64,000 bases of DNA from CAISIP01 sp031367285 (GCA_031367285.1 JANLPN010000336.1:3139-67138), one strand, 5' to 3'. Positions 8,566 through 24,213 are shown, numbered from the stretch's first letter. Translations and numbers: made by a program. Notes: generated by a model not told the origin, from the letters alone.

Positions 8566-9888
8566 ATGTCCGTGTACCAGCTTGCCAGAGTCCTTCTGAT
8601 TGCCGGGATGGCCACGGCACTCGCCGCCTGCGGCGAAGTGGCACGGTTGCCGGTATCCGCCGGCACCGGCCCACAACCCGCTTTGCCGGCGCCACGGATC
8701 ACTTTGATCCCTACCGTCAACATCGCACCCGCAATTGGCTGGGCGCAGGGTGCCGTCCCGATTGCCGCCGCCGGAACACAGGTCAGGGCGTTTGCCAGCG
8801 GGCTGGACCATCCCAGATGGCTGTACGTGTTGCCCAATGGCGATGTGCTCGTGGCGGAGACCAACGCCCCGCCAAAACCGCAAGACGGCCAGGGCATCAA
8901 GGGCTGGATCATGCGTCTCGTAATGAAGCGCGCCGGTGCCGGTGTGCCGAGCGCCAACCGCATCACGCTGTTGCGCGACACCGATGGCGATGGAGTTGCG
9001 GACGTCCGATCCGTCCTGCTCGAAGGTCTGAATTCACCGTTCGGCATGGCGCTGGTGGGCAACGACTTGTTCGTCGCCAACTCGGACGCCGTGCTGCGTT
9101 TCCCTTACGCCACCGGCGATACACATATCCAGGACCGCGGCAGGAAGGTGGTGGACCTGCCGGCCGGGCCTATCAACCACCACTGGACCAAGAGCCTGAT
9201 CGCGAGCCCGGACGGATCCCGTCTCTACGTGACGGTGGGCTCCAACAGCAACGTCGCCGAACGCGGCATGGCGGTGGAAGCCGGCCGCGCCGCGATCTGG
9301 GAAGTGGACGGCAAAAGCGGCGCGCACCGCATATTTGCATCCGGCCTGCGCAACGCCAATGGCATGGCCTGGGAGCCGGCGAGCGCGGCTTTGTGGACGG
9401 TAGTGAACGAACGTGATGAGTTGGGCAGCGACCTGGTGCCCGACTACATGACCTCGGTACAAGACGGCGGCTTCTACGGCTGGCCCTACAGCTATTACGG
9501 CCGGCATGTGGACGAACGCGTCCAGCCGCAACAGCCCGAACTGGTGGCTTCGGCCATCACACCCGATTACGCGCTGGGACCGCATACCGCTTCACTGGGG
9601 CTGGCATCGTCAGCGGGTACCAGTTTGCCGCAGGCATTTGCCAACGGCATGTTTGTCGGGCAACACGGCTCCTGGAACCGCCAACCGCACAGCGGCTACA
9701 AGGTAATTTTCGTGCCGTTCATGGGTGGCAAGCCGGTAGGCGAACCGGTCGATGTGCTGGCTGGGTTTTTAAGCAGCGAAGGCAAGGCCTTCGGTCGGCC
9801 GGTCGGTGTGGCGCTCGACAAACAGGGCGCGCTGCTGGTGGCCGACGACGTGGGCAATGTGGTCTGGCGCGTGTCGGCGCGGCGTTAA
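8566..9888 (+). CDS. Sorbosone dehydrogenase-type beta-propeller lipoprotein (PQQ-dependent sugar dehydrogenase family)
   Basis: The 440-residue protein begins with a lipoprotein signal (IAGMATALAACGEV, Cys near residue 22). The body is a six-bladed propeller of the glucose/sorbosone dehydrogenase family: VRAFASGLDHPRWLYVLPNG, RDTDGDGVAD, FGMALVGNDLFVAN, NHHWTKSLIASPDG, ASGLRNANGMAWEP, DGGFYGWPYSYYG, QHGSWNR and a C-terminal GVALDKQGALLVADD. Family members oxidise aldoses or related sugars in the periplasm using PQQ. No PQQ biosynthesis genes are in the window. The substrate is unknown. Confidence 0.9.
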   Translation: MSVYQLARVLLIAGMATALAACGEVARLPVSAGTGPQPALPAPRITLIPTVNIAPAIGWAQGAVPIAAAGTQVRAFASGLDHPRWLYVLPNGDVLVAETNAPPKPQDGQGIKGWIMRLVMKRAGAGVPSANRITLLRDTDGDGVADVRSVLLEGLNSPFGMALVGNDLFVANSDAVLRFPYATGDTHIQDRGRKVVDLPAGPINHHWTKSLIASPDGSRLYVTVGSNSNVAERGMAVEAGRAAIWEVDGKSGAHRIFASGLRNANGMAWEPASAALWTVVNERDELGSDLVPDYMTSVQDGGFYGWPYSYYGRHVDERVQPQQPELVASAITPDYALGPHTASLGLASSAGTSLPQAFANGMFVGQHGSWNRQPHSGYKVIFVPFMGGKPVGEPVDVLAGFLSSEGKAFGRPVGVALDKQGALLVADDVGNVVWRVSARR

Positions 9889-9897
9889 CATGCCGCA

Positions 9898-10305
9898 ATG
9901 ACCAAGTATTTCACCGCCTACGCGGCCACCCTTGTTGTGATGGTGGCGCTCGACATGATCTGGCTCGGGGCCATTGCCAAATCGTTCTACCAGCAGGGCA
10001 TAGGCCACTTGATGGCCGAGCGGCCCAACATCCCGGTGGCGGTACTGTTTTATGCCGTTTACGCGCTGGGCCTGGTGGTGTTCGCTGTGGCCCCCGGTGG
10101 GTCCACGGCGGGTTGGAGCAAGACACTGGCGCTGGGCGCGCTGTTCGGGTTTTTCGCCTATGCCACCTACGACCTGACCAACCTGGCCACGCTCAAGAAC
10201 TGGCCGGCCGGTGTGGCGTTGCTGGACATCGCCTGGGGCAGTCTGGTCAGTGCGGTTTCGGTGGCGGCGGGCAAGGCGGCGCTGGACCGGTTGAGCGCCG
10301 CTTAG
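9898..10305 (+). CDS. DUF2177 family integral membrane protein
   Basis: The 135-residue protein starts nine bases after the preceding stop and has about four transmembrane helices. The signature MVALDMIWLGAIAKSFYQQGIGHLM near the N-terminus, FFAYATYDLTNLATLKNW in the middle and LLDIAWGSLVSA near the end are typical of DUF2177. Function is unknown. Its tight spacing suggests an operon with the sugar dehydrogenase-type gene. Confidence 0.92.
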   Translation: MTKYFTAYAATLVVMVALDMIWLGAIAKSFYQQGIGHLMAERPNIPVAVLFYAVYALGLVVFAVAPGGSTAGWSKTLALGALFGFFAYATYDLTNLATLKNWPAGVALLDIAWGSLVSAVSVAAGKAALDRLSAA

Positions 10306-10314
10306 GGTTCAATA

Positions 10315-10354
10315 ACCATCCCCTTACCATCTTATTGGATGGTGTTAGGATGGT
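10315..10354 (+). promoter_or_regulatory. Symmetric four-half-site operator upstream of the RHH regulator
   Basis: Two direct ACCATC half-sites (10315-10320, 10326-10331) face two GATGGT half-sites (10338-10343, 10349-10354). Spacers are 5, 6 and 5 bases, so the array is symmetric and the like half-sites are 11 bases apart, one helical turn. It ends three bases before the ATG of the RHH protein. This is the layout expected for cooperative binding of ribbon-helix-helix dimers, so autoregulation is likely. Confidence 0.7.
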
Positions 10355-10357
10355 GAC

Positions 10358-10783
10358 ATGCAGCAAAAAAACCTGGCCACCGCGCCCAAACCCAAACTCG
10401 CGGACTCCGAAAAAATCACCGTCAACCTGGGTTTTGTCGACTTGGGCCAGATCGATCTGCTAGTGGCCGAAGGTTTCTACGGCAACCGTACCGACTTCAT
10501 CCGCACCGCCATCCGTAACCAGCTGGGCGGACATTCAGAGGCCGTCAAACAGGTGGTGGCGCGCAAGATGCTGGTACTTGGGCTGCAGCATTTCAGTGCC
10601 GACGACCTGCGCGCGTTGAAGCAGACCAAACAAAAATTGGACGTTCGTGTGCTGGGCTTGGCCAGCATTGCCCACGACGTAACACCCGAGCTGGCCTTGG
10701 CCACCATCGCTTCGCTGGAGGTGCTGGGCAGCTTGCAGGCCAGTCCCGCCGTCAAGGCTGCGCTGGCCGGCCGCGTGCGCTGA
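10358..10783 (+). CDS. Ribbon-helix-helix (CopG/ParD-like) transcriptional regulator
   Basis: The protein is 141 residues. The N-terminal 20 residues are basic; residues 21-60 (KITVNLGFVDLGQIDLLVA, then NRTDFIRTAIRNQLGGH) form a beta strand, helix, helix RHH DNA-binding module. The C-terminal 80 residues are helical (DDLRALKQTKQKLDVRVLGL, ALATIASLEVLGSL) and probably oligomerise or bind a ligand. The symmetric operator immediately upstream supports autoregulation. No toxin gene follows, so it is more likely a free-standing regulator than an antitoxin. Confidence 0.88.
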   Translation: MQQKNLATAPKPKLADSEKITVNLGFVDLGQIDLLVAEGFYGNRTDFIRTAIRNQLGGHSEAVKQVVARKMLVLGLQHFSADDLRALKQTKQKLDVRVLGLASIAHDVTPELALATIASLEVLGSLQASPAVKAALAGRVR

Positions 10784-10823
10784 CTTTTTGCCGGCGCAGC
10801 AATATTCACCAACGAAGGACAGC

Positions 10824-12038
10824 ATGAAAGATACTTACAAGAAAACGCCGGGCCGCTCCCAAGTTTTCTTGCACCCCCTCGGGGGGCCTGGCGAAGCCAG
10901 GGCTGGGGGCGCTCTGAGGCAGCTGATGCTGGAGGCCACGCGGCTCACGCGGTCGGGCCGCTTGGGCGAGGCCACTGCGGTCATCCAGCGTGCGTTGCGT
11001 GGTGGGGCGGCTTCGGTCCGGCAGCCCGCTCCAACGGCAACACCGGCAAGCGGCAAGGAAGCTGCCGGCGGGACCGCGGCAAGTGACGCCAAATCGCCGG
11101 CCGAATCGCTGGTCCTGGACGGCTGCGTGTTTGAGGTGGATACACCCGCGCCCGCCGCGGCCACGGTGGATACAGGGCAATTCATCCATGGCTCACACAC
11201 CCATGCAGCGCTCACCCGCCACTACAAACTCTACATCCCACCCGGCGCCAATGGCCGGGCACTGCCGTTGGTGGTGATGTTGCATGGCTGTACGCAAGAC
11301 CCGGACGACTTTGCCACCGGCACCGGCATGAACGAACGCGCACGGGCGCAGGGATTTTTTGTGTTGTACCCGGCACAGTCGCAGGACGCCAACCCGTCGC
11401 GTTGCTGGAACTGGTTCAAGCACAACCACCAGCGCCGCGCCGGTGGGGAAGCGGCCTTGCTGGCCAGCATGGCACAGGCTGTGGCCATGCAGTACGGCAT
11501 GGACGCGCGCCGCGTCTACGTCGCTGGCCTCTCCGCGGGTGGGGCCATGGCCGCCATCGTGGCCAACGTGTTCCCCGAGGTTTTTGCCGCGGTGGGCATT
11601 CATTCGGGGCTGGCCCAAGGCGCCGCTGGCACCATGGTCGAAGCGCTCGCGGCAATGAAGAGCGGCGGCGCGGGCCGGGTGACGGCGCCCGCCCACGCAA
11701 GCGTGCCTACCATCGTATTCCACGGAGACCAGGACCAGACAGTCCACCCGCGTAATGGTGAGCAGGTGATCGCCGCTGCCGTGCAGGGTACTGTTGAGCA
11801 AGGCAGCACTCGTGTGGAGCACGGTGTATCCAGTCTGGGGCGGCGTTACACCCGTACCGTACACCAGGATGCGCTTGACAGGGCGGTAGCCGAGCACTGG
11901 CTTGTGCACGGCGCGGGCCACGCGTGGTCGGGCGGGCAGGCGCATGGTTCCTACACCGACCCCAAGGGCCCCAATGCAACGGACGAAATGCTGCGCTTCT
12001 TTCTGGGGTCTGGCGACCGGCTGAGTCAGAACAGGTAG
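10824..12038 (+). CDS. PHB depolymerase family esterase
   Basis: The ATG at 10824 follows GAAGGA and gives 404 residues. The alpha/beta hydrolase core has PLVVMLHGCTQDPDDFATGT (oxyanion region), a nucleophile elbow GLSAGGAMA and a late GAGHAWSGG containing the likely catalytic His. The Asp is probably in FHGDQDQTVHPRNG. These features match the extracellular/intracellular PHB depolymerase (LpqC-like) esterases. Residues about 7-30 (KTPGRSQVFLHPLGGPGE and following) are encoded by an intergenic type-A repeat, so the ancestral N-terminus is probably near MLEATRLTRSGRL. No signal peptide is evident. Confidence 0.9.
   Translation: MKDTYKKTPGRSQVFLHPLGGPGEARAGGALRQLMLEATRLTRSGRLGEATAVIQRALRGGAASVRQPAPTATPASGKEAAGGTAASDAKSPAESLVLDGCVFEVDTPAPAAATVDTGQFIHGSHTHAALTRHYKLYIPPGANGRALPLVVMLHGCTQDPDDFATGTGMNERARAQGFFVLYPAQSQDANPSRCWNWFKHNHQRRAGGEAALLASMAQAVAMQYGMDARRVYVAGLSAGGAMAAIVANVFPEVFAAVGIHSGLAQGAAGTMVEALAAMKSGGAGRVTAPAHASVPTIVFHGDQDQTVHPRNGEQVIAAAVQGTVEQGSTRVEHGVSSLGRRYTRTVHQDALDRAVAEHWLVHGAGHAWSGGQAHGSYTDPKGPNATDEMLRFFLGSGDRLSQNR
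10839..10915 (+). repeat. Type-A palindromic repeat, copy 1 (inside the esterase N-terminus)
   Basis: This element of about 77 bases contains AAGAAAAC ... GTTTTCTT arms around GCCGGGCCGCTCCCA, then a CCTGGC/GCCAGG hairpin. It matches the reverse complement of 62583-62657 with about two differences over 75 bases. It lies within the first codons of the esterase and is translated. Confidence 0.85.
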
Positions 12039-12157
12039 GCGACGGGAAGCTGTTGCGTCAGGGCCGTGACCGGATTGTCCACACGCCCTGGGTCGGCCCC
12101 ACGTGCCATACACGCCAAAACGGCGCTGCCAAGGCCGTGGCGCGTTAATATCTCTCC

Positions 12158-13219
12158 ATGAACATTCCCACTGAGCCCATCGGAAGTATTCCACGCCCGC
12201 TCGCGCTTTTGGATTCGATTGAGCGCACCGGACACCATGAAGACCCAGCTCTGGATGCCATGTATGAAGCTGCCGTCAAAGATACGGTAGAACGCTTCGA
12301 GGCTACCGGCTCTCCGGTCATTACCGACGGCGAGCAGCGCAAGTACCACAATTTCTGGACCTATTGCGTACATGGTCTGCGCAATACCGCACCGGACGGT
12401 TTCAAGATTCCGTTCGCAGCGGGGCACACGCGCCGCATGCCCCGCCTGACCGCCGGCCCGTTTCGCTACAAGCGTTATGCCGACAGCTTCATGGACGTGG
12501 CAATGCGGTATTCAAGCCTGCCTGTAAAACAAGCCGTGATTTCCCCGTCGGCGATGAGTCTGATGTATCCGGCTGAGGGCTTGCCCGACTATTCGCGGGA
12601 AGAATTTATCGATGACTTGCTGCGAGAGCATGAAACCGAAGTGCGGCGCTGTCTGCAAAAGGGTGCCCACAAGGTCCAGATAGATTTTACGGAGGGTCGT
12701 CTTGCCATGAAAATAGACCCTTCGGGCGCCTTGCTGCACAGTTTCATCGATCTGAATAACCTGGCCTTGTCACGCTTCTCGCCATCTGACCGGCAGCGTA
12801 TTGGCATACACACCTGTCCGGGCGGAGACCGTGACTCCACCCACAGCGCCGACGTGGATTACGAAGAACTGCTGCCAAGCCTGTTTCAATTGAAGGCTGG
12901 CAACTTTTACGTGGCGTTGGCGGGTGAACCGGACCGCGAGCGGGTGCTGCGGATTATCCGGCGGCACAGATTGCCGGAGCAGCGAATTTTTGTCGGCGTG
13001 GTGGCGCCCATCAATGCCCGGGTTGAAACTCCCGAGGAGGTCCGGGACAGCATTCTGCGCGCCGCCGAGTATATTCCGCTGGAAAACTTGGGCACTACGG
13101 ATGATTGCGGCTTTTCGCCATTTTGCGACGACAGGTCAACCAGCCGCGATACGGCATTCGCCAAGATTCATTCCAGGATCAAGGGCACGGTGCTTGCTAC
13201 GGACTTATTGAGTGCGTGA
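12158..13219 (+). CDS. MetE-like cobalamin-independent methyltransferase (methionine synthase II family)
   Basis: The 353-residue protein resembles the C-terminal catalytic barrel of MetE: start PIGSIPRPLAL, SPVITDGEQRK, VKQAVISPSAM, KVQIDFTEGRLA. Zinc ligands appear at H218 and C220 (GIHTCPGGD) and C317 (TTDDCGFSPF). Family members use zinc to activate a thiol, as in homocysteine or coenzyme M methyl/alkyl transfer. It lacks the N-terminal MetE domain, so full methionine synthase activity is doubtful, and the true substrate is unknown. It stands alone between the esterase and the hybrid kinase. Confidence 0.88.
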   Translation: MNIPTEPIGSIPRPLALLDSIERTGHHEDPALDAMYEAAVKDTVERFEATGSPVITDGEQRKYHNFWTYCVHGLRNTAPDGFKIPFAAGHTRRMPRLTAGPFRYKRYADSFMDVAMRYSSLPVKQAVISPSAMSLMYPAEGLPDYSREEFIDDLLREHETEVRRCLQKGAHKVQIDFTEGRLAMKIDPSGALLHSFIDLNNLALSRFSPSDRQRIGIHTCPGGDRDSTHSADVDYEELLPSLFQLKAGNFYVALAGEPDRERVLRIIRRHRLPEQRIFVGVVAPINARVETPEEVRDSILRAAEYIPLENLGTTDDCGFSPFCDDRSTSRDTAFAKIHSRIKGTVLATDLLSA

Positions 13220-13220
13220 T

Positions 13221-13302
13221 ATGAAACTGCCCCAAGCTCACTTCGTTCGCGGCCCCCGAGGGGCGCTCAGTACCTTAGCAATGGCCGGGCGGTACTGATA
13301 TG
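13221..13302 (+). repeat. Type-C intergenic repeat ending on a start codon, copy 1
   Basis: The element runs from ATGAAACTGCCCCA to the ATG of the hybrid kinase at 13300-13302. Its last 38 bases (13265-13302) match 55534-55571 with three differences. The upstream part (GCTCAC, CGTTCGC, CCCCGAGGGG) also recurs there. The repeat therefore supplies the start codon of the downstream gene in both places. Confidence 0.8.
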
Positions 13303-15012
13303 GCCGACGAAGATGAAGAGATAAAGGACGTAGCGCTTCGCAATGCGTCCAGCATATTGAAGGCCCGGCGGCGCGCCGAGCAGGACCTATTGCTCGCGAA
13401 CAGCGCGCTTGAGCGCAAGTCGGAAGAACTCGCGCGTTCGCTGGCAATGATGAAGGCAACGCTTGATTCAGCCACCGATGGCATTCTGGTGATCGATGGC
13501 GACCTTCAGGTCACGACCTTTAACCAGAAATTCACCGAGATGTGGCGCTTGCCCGAAAGCCTCCTGCAAACGCAGGACCACGTCGCGATAACCGACATGA
13601 TCGCCGCGAATTTCGCCAACGCCGACGAATACACGCGGCGTGTCGGGGATATCTACCGCGGGGCGGCGCCCACCTCTTTCGATGTGCTGACCCTTTCCGA
13701 CGGACGGGTCATAGAGCGCCAGTCGCAGCAGCAGATGATCGACGGCCGTGTGGTGGGTCGTGTCTGGAACTTTCGCGACGTCAGCGCCCAGCGCAAGGCG
13801 GAAGAGGAACGAAAGGGACTGCTGGAGAGCGAACGCAGCGCCCGCAACCTGGCTGAGCGCATGAGCGCTCTCAAGGACGATTTCCTGTCCACGCTGTCCC
13901 ACGAGCTGCGCACGCCGCTGAGTGCCATCATGGGTTGGACCCAGATCCTGCGCCGTGGAACCAATACGCCTGAAGACCTGCAGAAAGGCCTGGACACCAT
14001 TGAGCGCAATTCAAGGCTGCAGGTCCAGCTGATTGACGACCTGCTGGATATGAACCGCATTGCTTCGGGCAAGGTGAGGCTGGACATTCAGCCGGTCGCT
14101 CCCATCGTGTTCATTGAGGCCGCGCTGCAAACGGCGCGGCCCGCTGCCGAGGCCAAAGGTGTACGTGTTGAGCGCATGCTTGACCCTTCAGTCGGACCGA
14201 TACCTGGTGATCCGAGCCGCTTGCAGCAGGTGATGAGCAATCTGTTGTCCAACGCCATCAAGTTCACGCCGCGCGGTGGCAAAGTGCAGGTGTTTCTGGC
14301 TCGCGTCGATTCCCACGTGGAAATCACGGTCGCCGACAGCGGCATTGGCATCAAGCCTGACTTCGTGGCGCATGTCTTTGAGCGTTTTCGCCAGGCCGAC
14401 GCGTCCACGACCCGAAAATACGGTGGGCTGGGTCTTGGTTTGGCCATAGTGAAGAACCTAGTGGAGTTGCATGGCGGCAGTGTGCGGGCGGCGAGTGCCG
14501 GCGTGGACAAGGGTGCCAGCTTTTGTGTGCACCTGCCCGTTCCGCTGGTTCAGGGCTATGCCACGGATGAGGACCGCCGGCATCCTCGCGCCTATGTGCC
14601 GCTTGCAACGCCCTTCGCTGCGCTGGATTTGTCGGGGCTCACCATACTCGTAGTTGACGACGACGCCGATGGACGTGAATTGGTCCGCCGCGTGCTGGTT
14701 GAATGCCAGGCTGAAGTTCTGGTGGCCGCAAACGCGGCCGAGGCAATAGGAGTGGTTGAATCGGTTCGACCGGATGTGATGATCAGTGACATCGGGATGC
14801 CGGAGGTGGACGGCTTCGAATTGCTCAGGCGGATTCGTGCGCTCGGGCAGGAGCGGGGGGGCCGTGTGCCAGCGATTGCGCTCACTGCTTTTGCGCGCTC
14901 GCAGGACCGCACGCAAGCGTTGCATGCGGGTTTCGCCGCACATTTGACCAAGCCTGTTGAATCTCCGGAATTGCTCGCCACGGTGGCCAGCGTGGCTGGA
15001 CGCACTGGTTGA
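13300..15012 (+). CDS. Hybrid sensor histidine kinase (coiled coil-PAS-HisKA-HATPase-REC)
   Basis: This 570-residue cytoplasmic protein has no transmembrane helix. Order: N-terminal coiled coil (1-50), PAS (about 50-165, starting ATLDSATDGILVIDGDLQV), linker, HisKA with phosphoacceptor H201 in LSHELRTPL, HATPase with N box NLLSNAIKFT, G boxes ADSGIGIK and YGGLGLGLAI, then a receiver (about 450-565) with D497 in MISDIGMPEV. The PAS probably senses a cytosolic or membrane-permeant cue. The start codon lies inside a type-C repeat and no good ribosome site is seen. An alpha/beta hydrolase follows closely. Confidence 0.93.
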   Translation: MADEDEEIKDVALRNASSILKARRRAEQDLLLANSALERKSEELARSLAMMKATLDSATDGILVIDGDLQVTTFNQKFTEMWRLPESLLQTQDHVAITDMIAANFANADEYTRRVGDIYRGAAPTSFDVLTLSDGRVIERQSQQQMIDGRVVGRVWNFRDVSAQRKAEEERKGLLESERSARNLAERMSALKDDFLSTLSHELRTPLSAIMGWTQILRRGTNTPEDLQKGLDTIERNSRLQVQLIDDLLDMNRIASGKVRLDIQPVAPIVFIEAALQTARPAAEAKGVRVERMLDPSVGPIPGDPSRLQQVMSNLLSNAIKFTPRGGKVQVFLARVDSHVEITVADSGIGIKPDFVAHVFERFRQADASTTRKYGGLGLGLAIVKNLVELHGGSVRAASAGVDKGASFCVHLPVPLVQGYATDEDRRHPRAYVPLATPFAALDLSGLTILVVDDDADGRELVRRVLVECQAEVLVAANAAEAIGVVESVRPDVMISDIGMPEVDGFELLRRIRALGQERGGRVPAIALTAFARSQDRTQALHAGFAAHLTKPVESPELLATVASVAGRTG

Positions 15013-15053
15013 CGCCTGGTGTCGGGCGGCCGTGCGTTGACCTGACGGCGCCG

Positions 15054-15082
15054 TCCTACGCGCCTTTCGCACAATTGCCGAC
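15054..15082 (+). promoter_or_regulatory. Bipartite TCCTACGC-N16-CCGAC element
   Basis: TCCTACGCG at 15054-15062 is followed after 15 bases by CCGAC at 15078-15082, 55 bases before the alpha/beta hydrolase ATG. The same pair and spacing occur on the minus strand at 6041-6013 and 32056-32028, and nearly at 27596-27624. Confidence 0.45.
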
Positions 15083-15137
15083 AGCCGACGGTTGGTTTCC
15101 ACGGGATCATCCAATCACGAAACTTCTGGTGATTTCG

Positions 15138-16229
15138 ATGTACCAAACAGCTGCCGCGGCGCAATCGGGGCCCGCCTTGCCAACCGACCTGATGCTTCGT
15201 GGGCCCTTAAAGTCCCGTCCTGCCGGGTCGCCCCCCAACAGTCTGCCATTGCCTCCGGCACTCGACGGTGAGCTTCATTTTGTGTCCGGCGCAGGCCCGC
15301 GTCTGGCACTGTATATATCGAGGCTGGACGCAGGCAGTGAAAGAGGAAATCTGACACCGCTGGTAGTGGTCCACAGCGTCAACGCGGCCGCGTCGGCCGC
15401 GGAAGTGCGGCCGGTATTTGAGCGTTATGGCGCCACGCGTCCGGTGGTCGCCATCGATCTGCCGGGCTTCGGGCAATCGGAGCGCGGCGCTTTGAAGTAC
15501 TCACCGCAAATGATGACTGAAGCGATCCTTCGCGCGGTGGAGTATTTGCAGGGATTGGGTTTCAAGCGCCCCGCTGATCTGATGGCGGTATCGTTGTCGT
15601 GTGAGTTTGCGGCACTGGCGGCGGTGGCGCGCCCGCATTGGTTTCGCAGCGTCGCGCTGGTCAGCCCGACCGGACTGGATTCTGCCGCGGTGATGGGCGC
15701 TTACGAACCAGATCAAACCAAAGAAAAGCGCATGTTGCGTCGTGTTCTGGAAGCCCCTCTTTGGGCGCAAGCCGTCTACCGCCTGCTGACCAGCCGAGCG
15801 TCGATACGTTATTTCCTGGGACGTACATGGGGCTCAGTGGCGATTGACCAGAAACTGCTGGAATACAACCTGTTGTCGGTGCAGCAACCGGGAGCTCGCT
15901 ATGCGCCGTTCGCGTTCGTCTCGGGAGCCCTCTTCACTCCGGGTATTGGGAAGCTGTATACGCGCCTGCAGCAACCCGTGTGGATTGCCCATGGTATGCG
16001 GGGCGATTTCTCGGACTGCGACGGTTTACCGCGCCTTAGAGCCGCGGACAAGTGGAGGGTGGACGTATTTGCGACCGGGGCCTTGCCATTTTTTGAAGTA
16101 CCTTCGCTGTTCGCGTCGCGTTATGACGCGTTCCTGCGCAAAGCCAGGACGCAAAGCGATGCAGCGCGTTGGCGCCGGCGCGTTGCGGTTGGATTGCTGC
16201 CTGTTGGTGCCGCTGGAACACATCCATGA
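15138..16229 (+). CDS. Alpha/beta hydrolase fold protein with atypical active-site motifs
   Basis: The ATG at 15138 gives 363 residues; the frame extends upstream but overlaps the kinase stop. The fold is visible in TPLVVVHSVNAAASAAEVRP, GATRPVVAIDLPGFGQSERG and PVWIAHGMRGDF. The nucleophile elbow reads AVSLSCEFA instead of G-x-S-x-G. The usual catalytic-His phrase (GHLPFFEVP-like) reads TGALPFFEVPSLF, with Ala in place of His. It may therefore be a non-hydrolytic family member or use a different mechanism. It is probably transcribed from the element at 15054. Confidence 0.8.
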   Translation: MYQTAAAAQSGPALPTDLMLRGPLKSRPAGSPPNSLPLPPALDGELHFVSGAGPRLALYISRLDAGSERGNLTPLVVVHSVNAAASAAEVRPVFERYGATRPVVAIDLPGFGQSERGALKYSPQMMTEAILRAVEYLQGLGFKRPADLMAVSLSCEFAALAAVARPHWFRSVALVSPTGLDSAAVMGAYEPDQTKEKRMLRRVLEAPLWAQAVYRLLTSRASIRYFLGRTWGSVAIDQKLLEYNLLSVQQPGARYAPFAFVSGALFTPGIGKLYTRLQQPVWIAHGMRGDFSDCDGLPRLRAADKWRVDVFATGALPFFEVPSLFASRYDAFLRKARTQSDAARWRRRVAVGLLPVGAAGTHP

Positions 16230-16298
16230 CCCTGGTGCTCCGGCTCCGTTAACCGCGGCATCCTAAAGTTGCAGCCCTATTTGCTGAAGGAGTAAACG

Positions 16299-16505
16299 AT
16301 GGTCAGTCGACCAGCGAGCCAAGAGGTAGTACCCCGCGCACGGGAAGGTTCGGTGGAATCGGTATACCAACCGGGGGATCCGATTCCATGTCCTGACGCG
16401 GTCGAAGACGACTCCGAATCGGCATGGGCACTTTGGAATGAAGCAAAAAGAACTCCTGAGGACGGGGGTGAAGCTGACACCCAACCCATGGACCTGATTC
16501 CATGA
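16299..16505 (+). CDS. Small acidic hypothetical protein
   Basis: A 68-residue ORF begins at an ATG preceded by AAGGAG at seven bases spacing, which is the main support for its being real. The product is hydrophilic and acidic (PDAVEDDSESAWALWNEAK, EDGGEADTQPMDLIP), with no membrane segment. I recognise no family. It may be a small stress-type protein like its neighbours. Confidence 0.55.
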   Translation: MVSRPASQEVVPRAREGSVESVYQPGDPIPCPDAVEDDSESAWALWNEAKRTPEDGGEADTQPMDLIP

Positions 16506-16910
16506 TGTGACAAATGGGCGGTCCGCCTGTGCATTGGCACCAGCAAGGTCCATCATCCATCGCCCCACTTCTGTATCAAATTCGCCGGCGCGAATTTGTC
16601 GGGCGGCAGTAGCGTGTCGAGGGCGCCCTACCCGAGGCGATTCGACCTGCCGGCACCGCAAGCGCCGCGCGCAAAGGGTCATCCTGGGCGTCTGGCGTGC
16701 GGCTGGCTTAGGCTCAGGTTTCCTCTCCGCTGATCCATTGTTATAGTGTTGGGCAACCGGCGCGCGCTACGGCGTGCGCCGGTTGGCATGTGACAGTTGG
16801 TGGTGTGGGGTCCGACGGGCTTTCCGCGTTCTGAAACGGAGGTTGCCGTTCCTGACCAGGCTTGCATGTCGGGTGGCGGGGTTTCACGGAATTTCGACTT
16901 TGGAGTGGAC
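16506..16910. promoter_or_regulatory. Leader region of the giant kinase with two inverted repeats
   Basis: No gene is seen in these 405 bases. Two perfect inverted repeats stand out: CAAATTCGC/GCGAATTTG at 16577-16598 (four-base loop) and CAACCGGCGC/GCGCCGGTTG at 16754-16785 (12-base loop). The second lies 126 bases before the kinase ATG and may be a terminator-like stem or a regulator site. The ribosome site TTGGAGTGG directly precedes the ATG at 16911. Confidence 0.4.
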
Positions 16911-24089
<7,179 letters not shown>

Positions 24090-24148
24090 GCAACCCCCGG
24101 GCCGCACCCGCCGGCAAACACCTCCACCTGCCACGCTCGGGTCAGGTC

Positions 24149-24213
24149 ATGAGCCGCTGGGCCGCTCCCAAGGCGAATAGCACCGCAGCCCATTGGGCGG
24201 AGGTTGCCTGATG
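24149..24213 (+). repeat. Type-B junction repeat carrying ribosome site and start codon
   Basis: The element begins ATGAGCCGCTGGGCCGC, continues CCCAAGGCGAATAGCACCGC and ends GGGCGGAGGTTGCCTG before the ATG of the next kinase. The GGAGG inside it is that gene's ribosome binding site. Related copies lie at 34141-34276 (minus), 56500-56544, 62106-62234 and 62545-62582. Confidence 0.75.

Noticed and set aside
10358..10783. RHH gene as an antitoxin of a toxin-antitoxin pair
   Set aside because: No small toxin-like gene follows; the next gene is an esterase with its own ribosome site.
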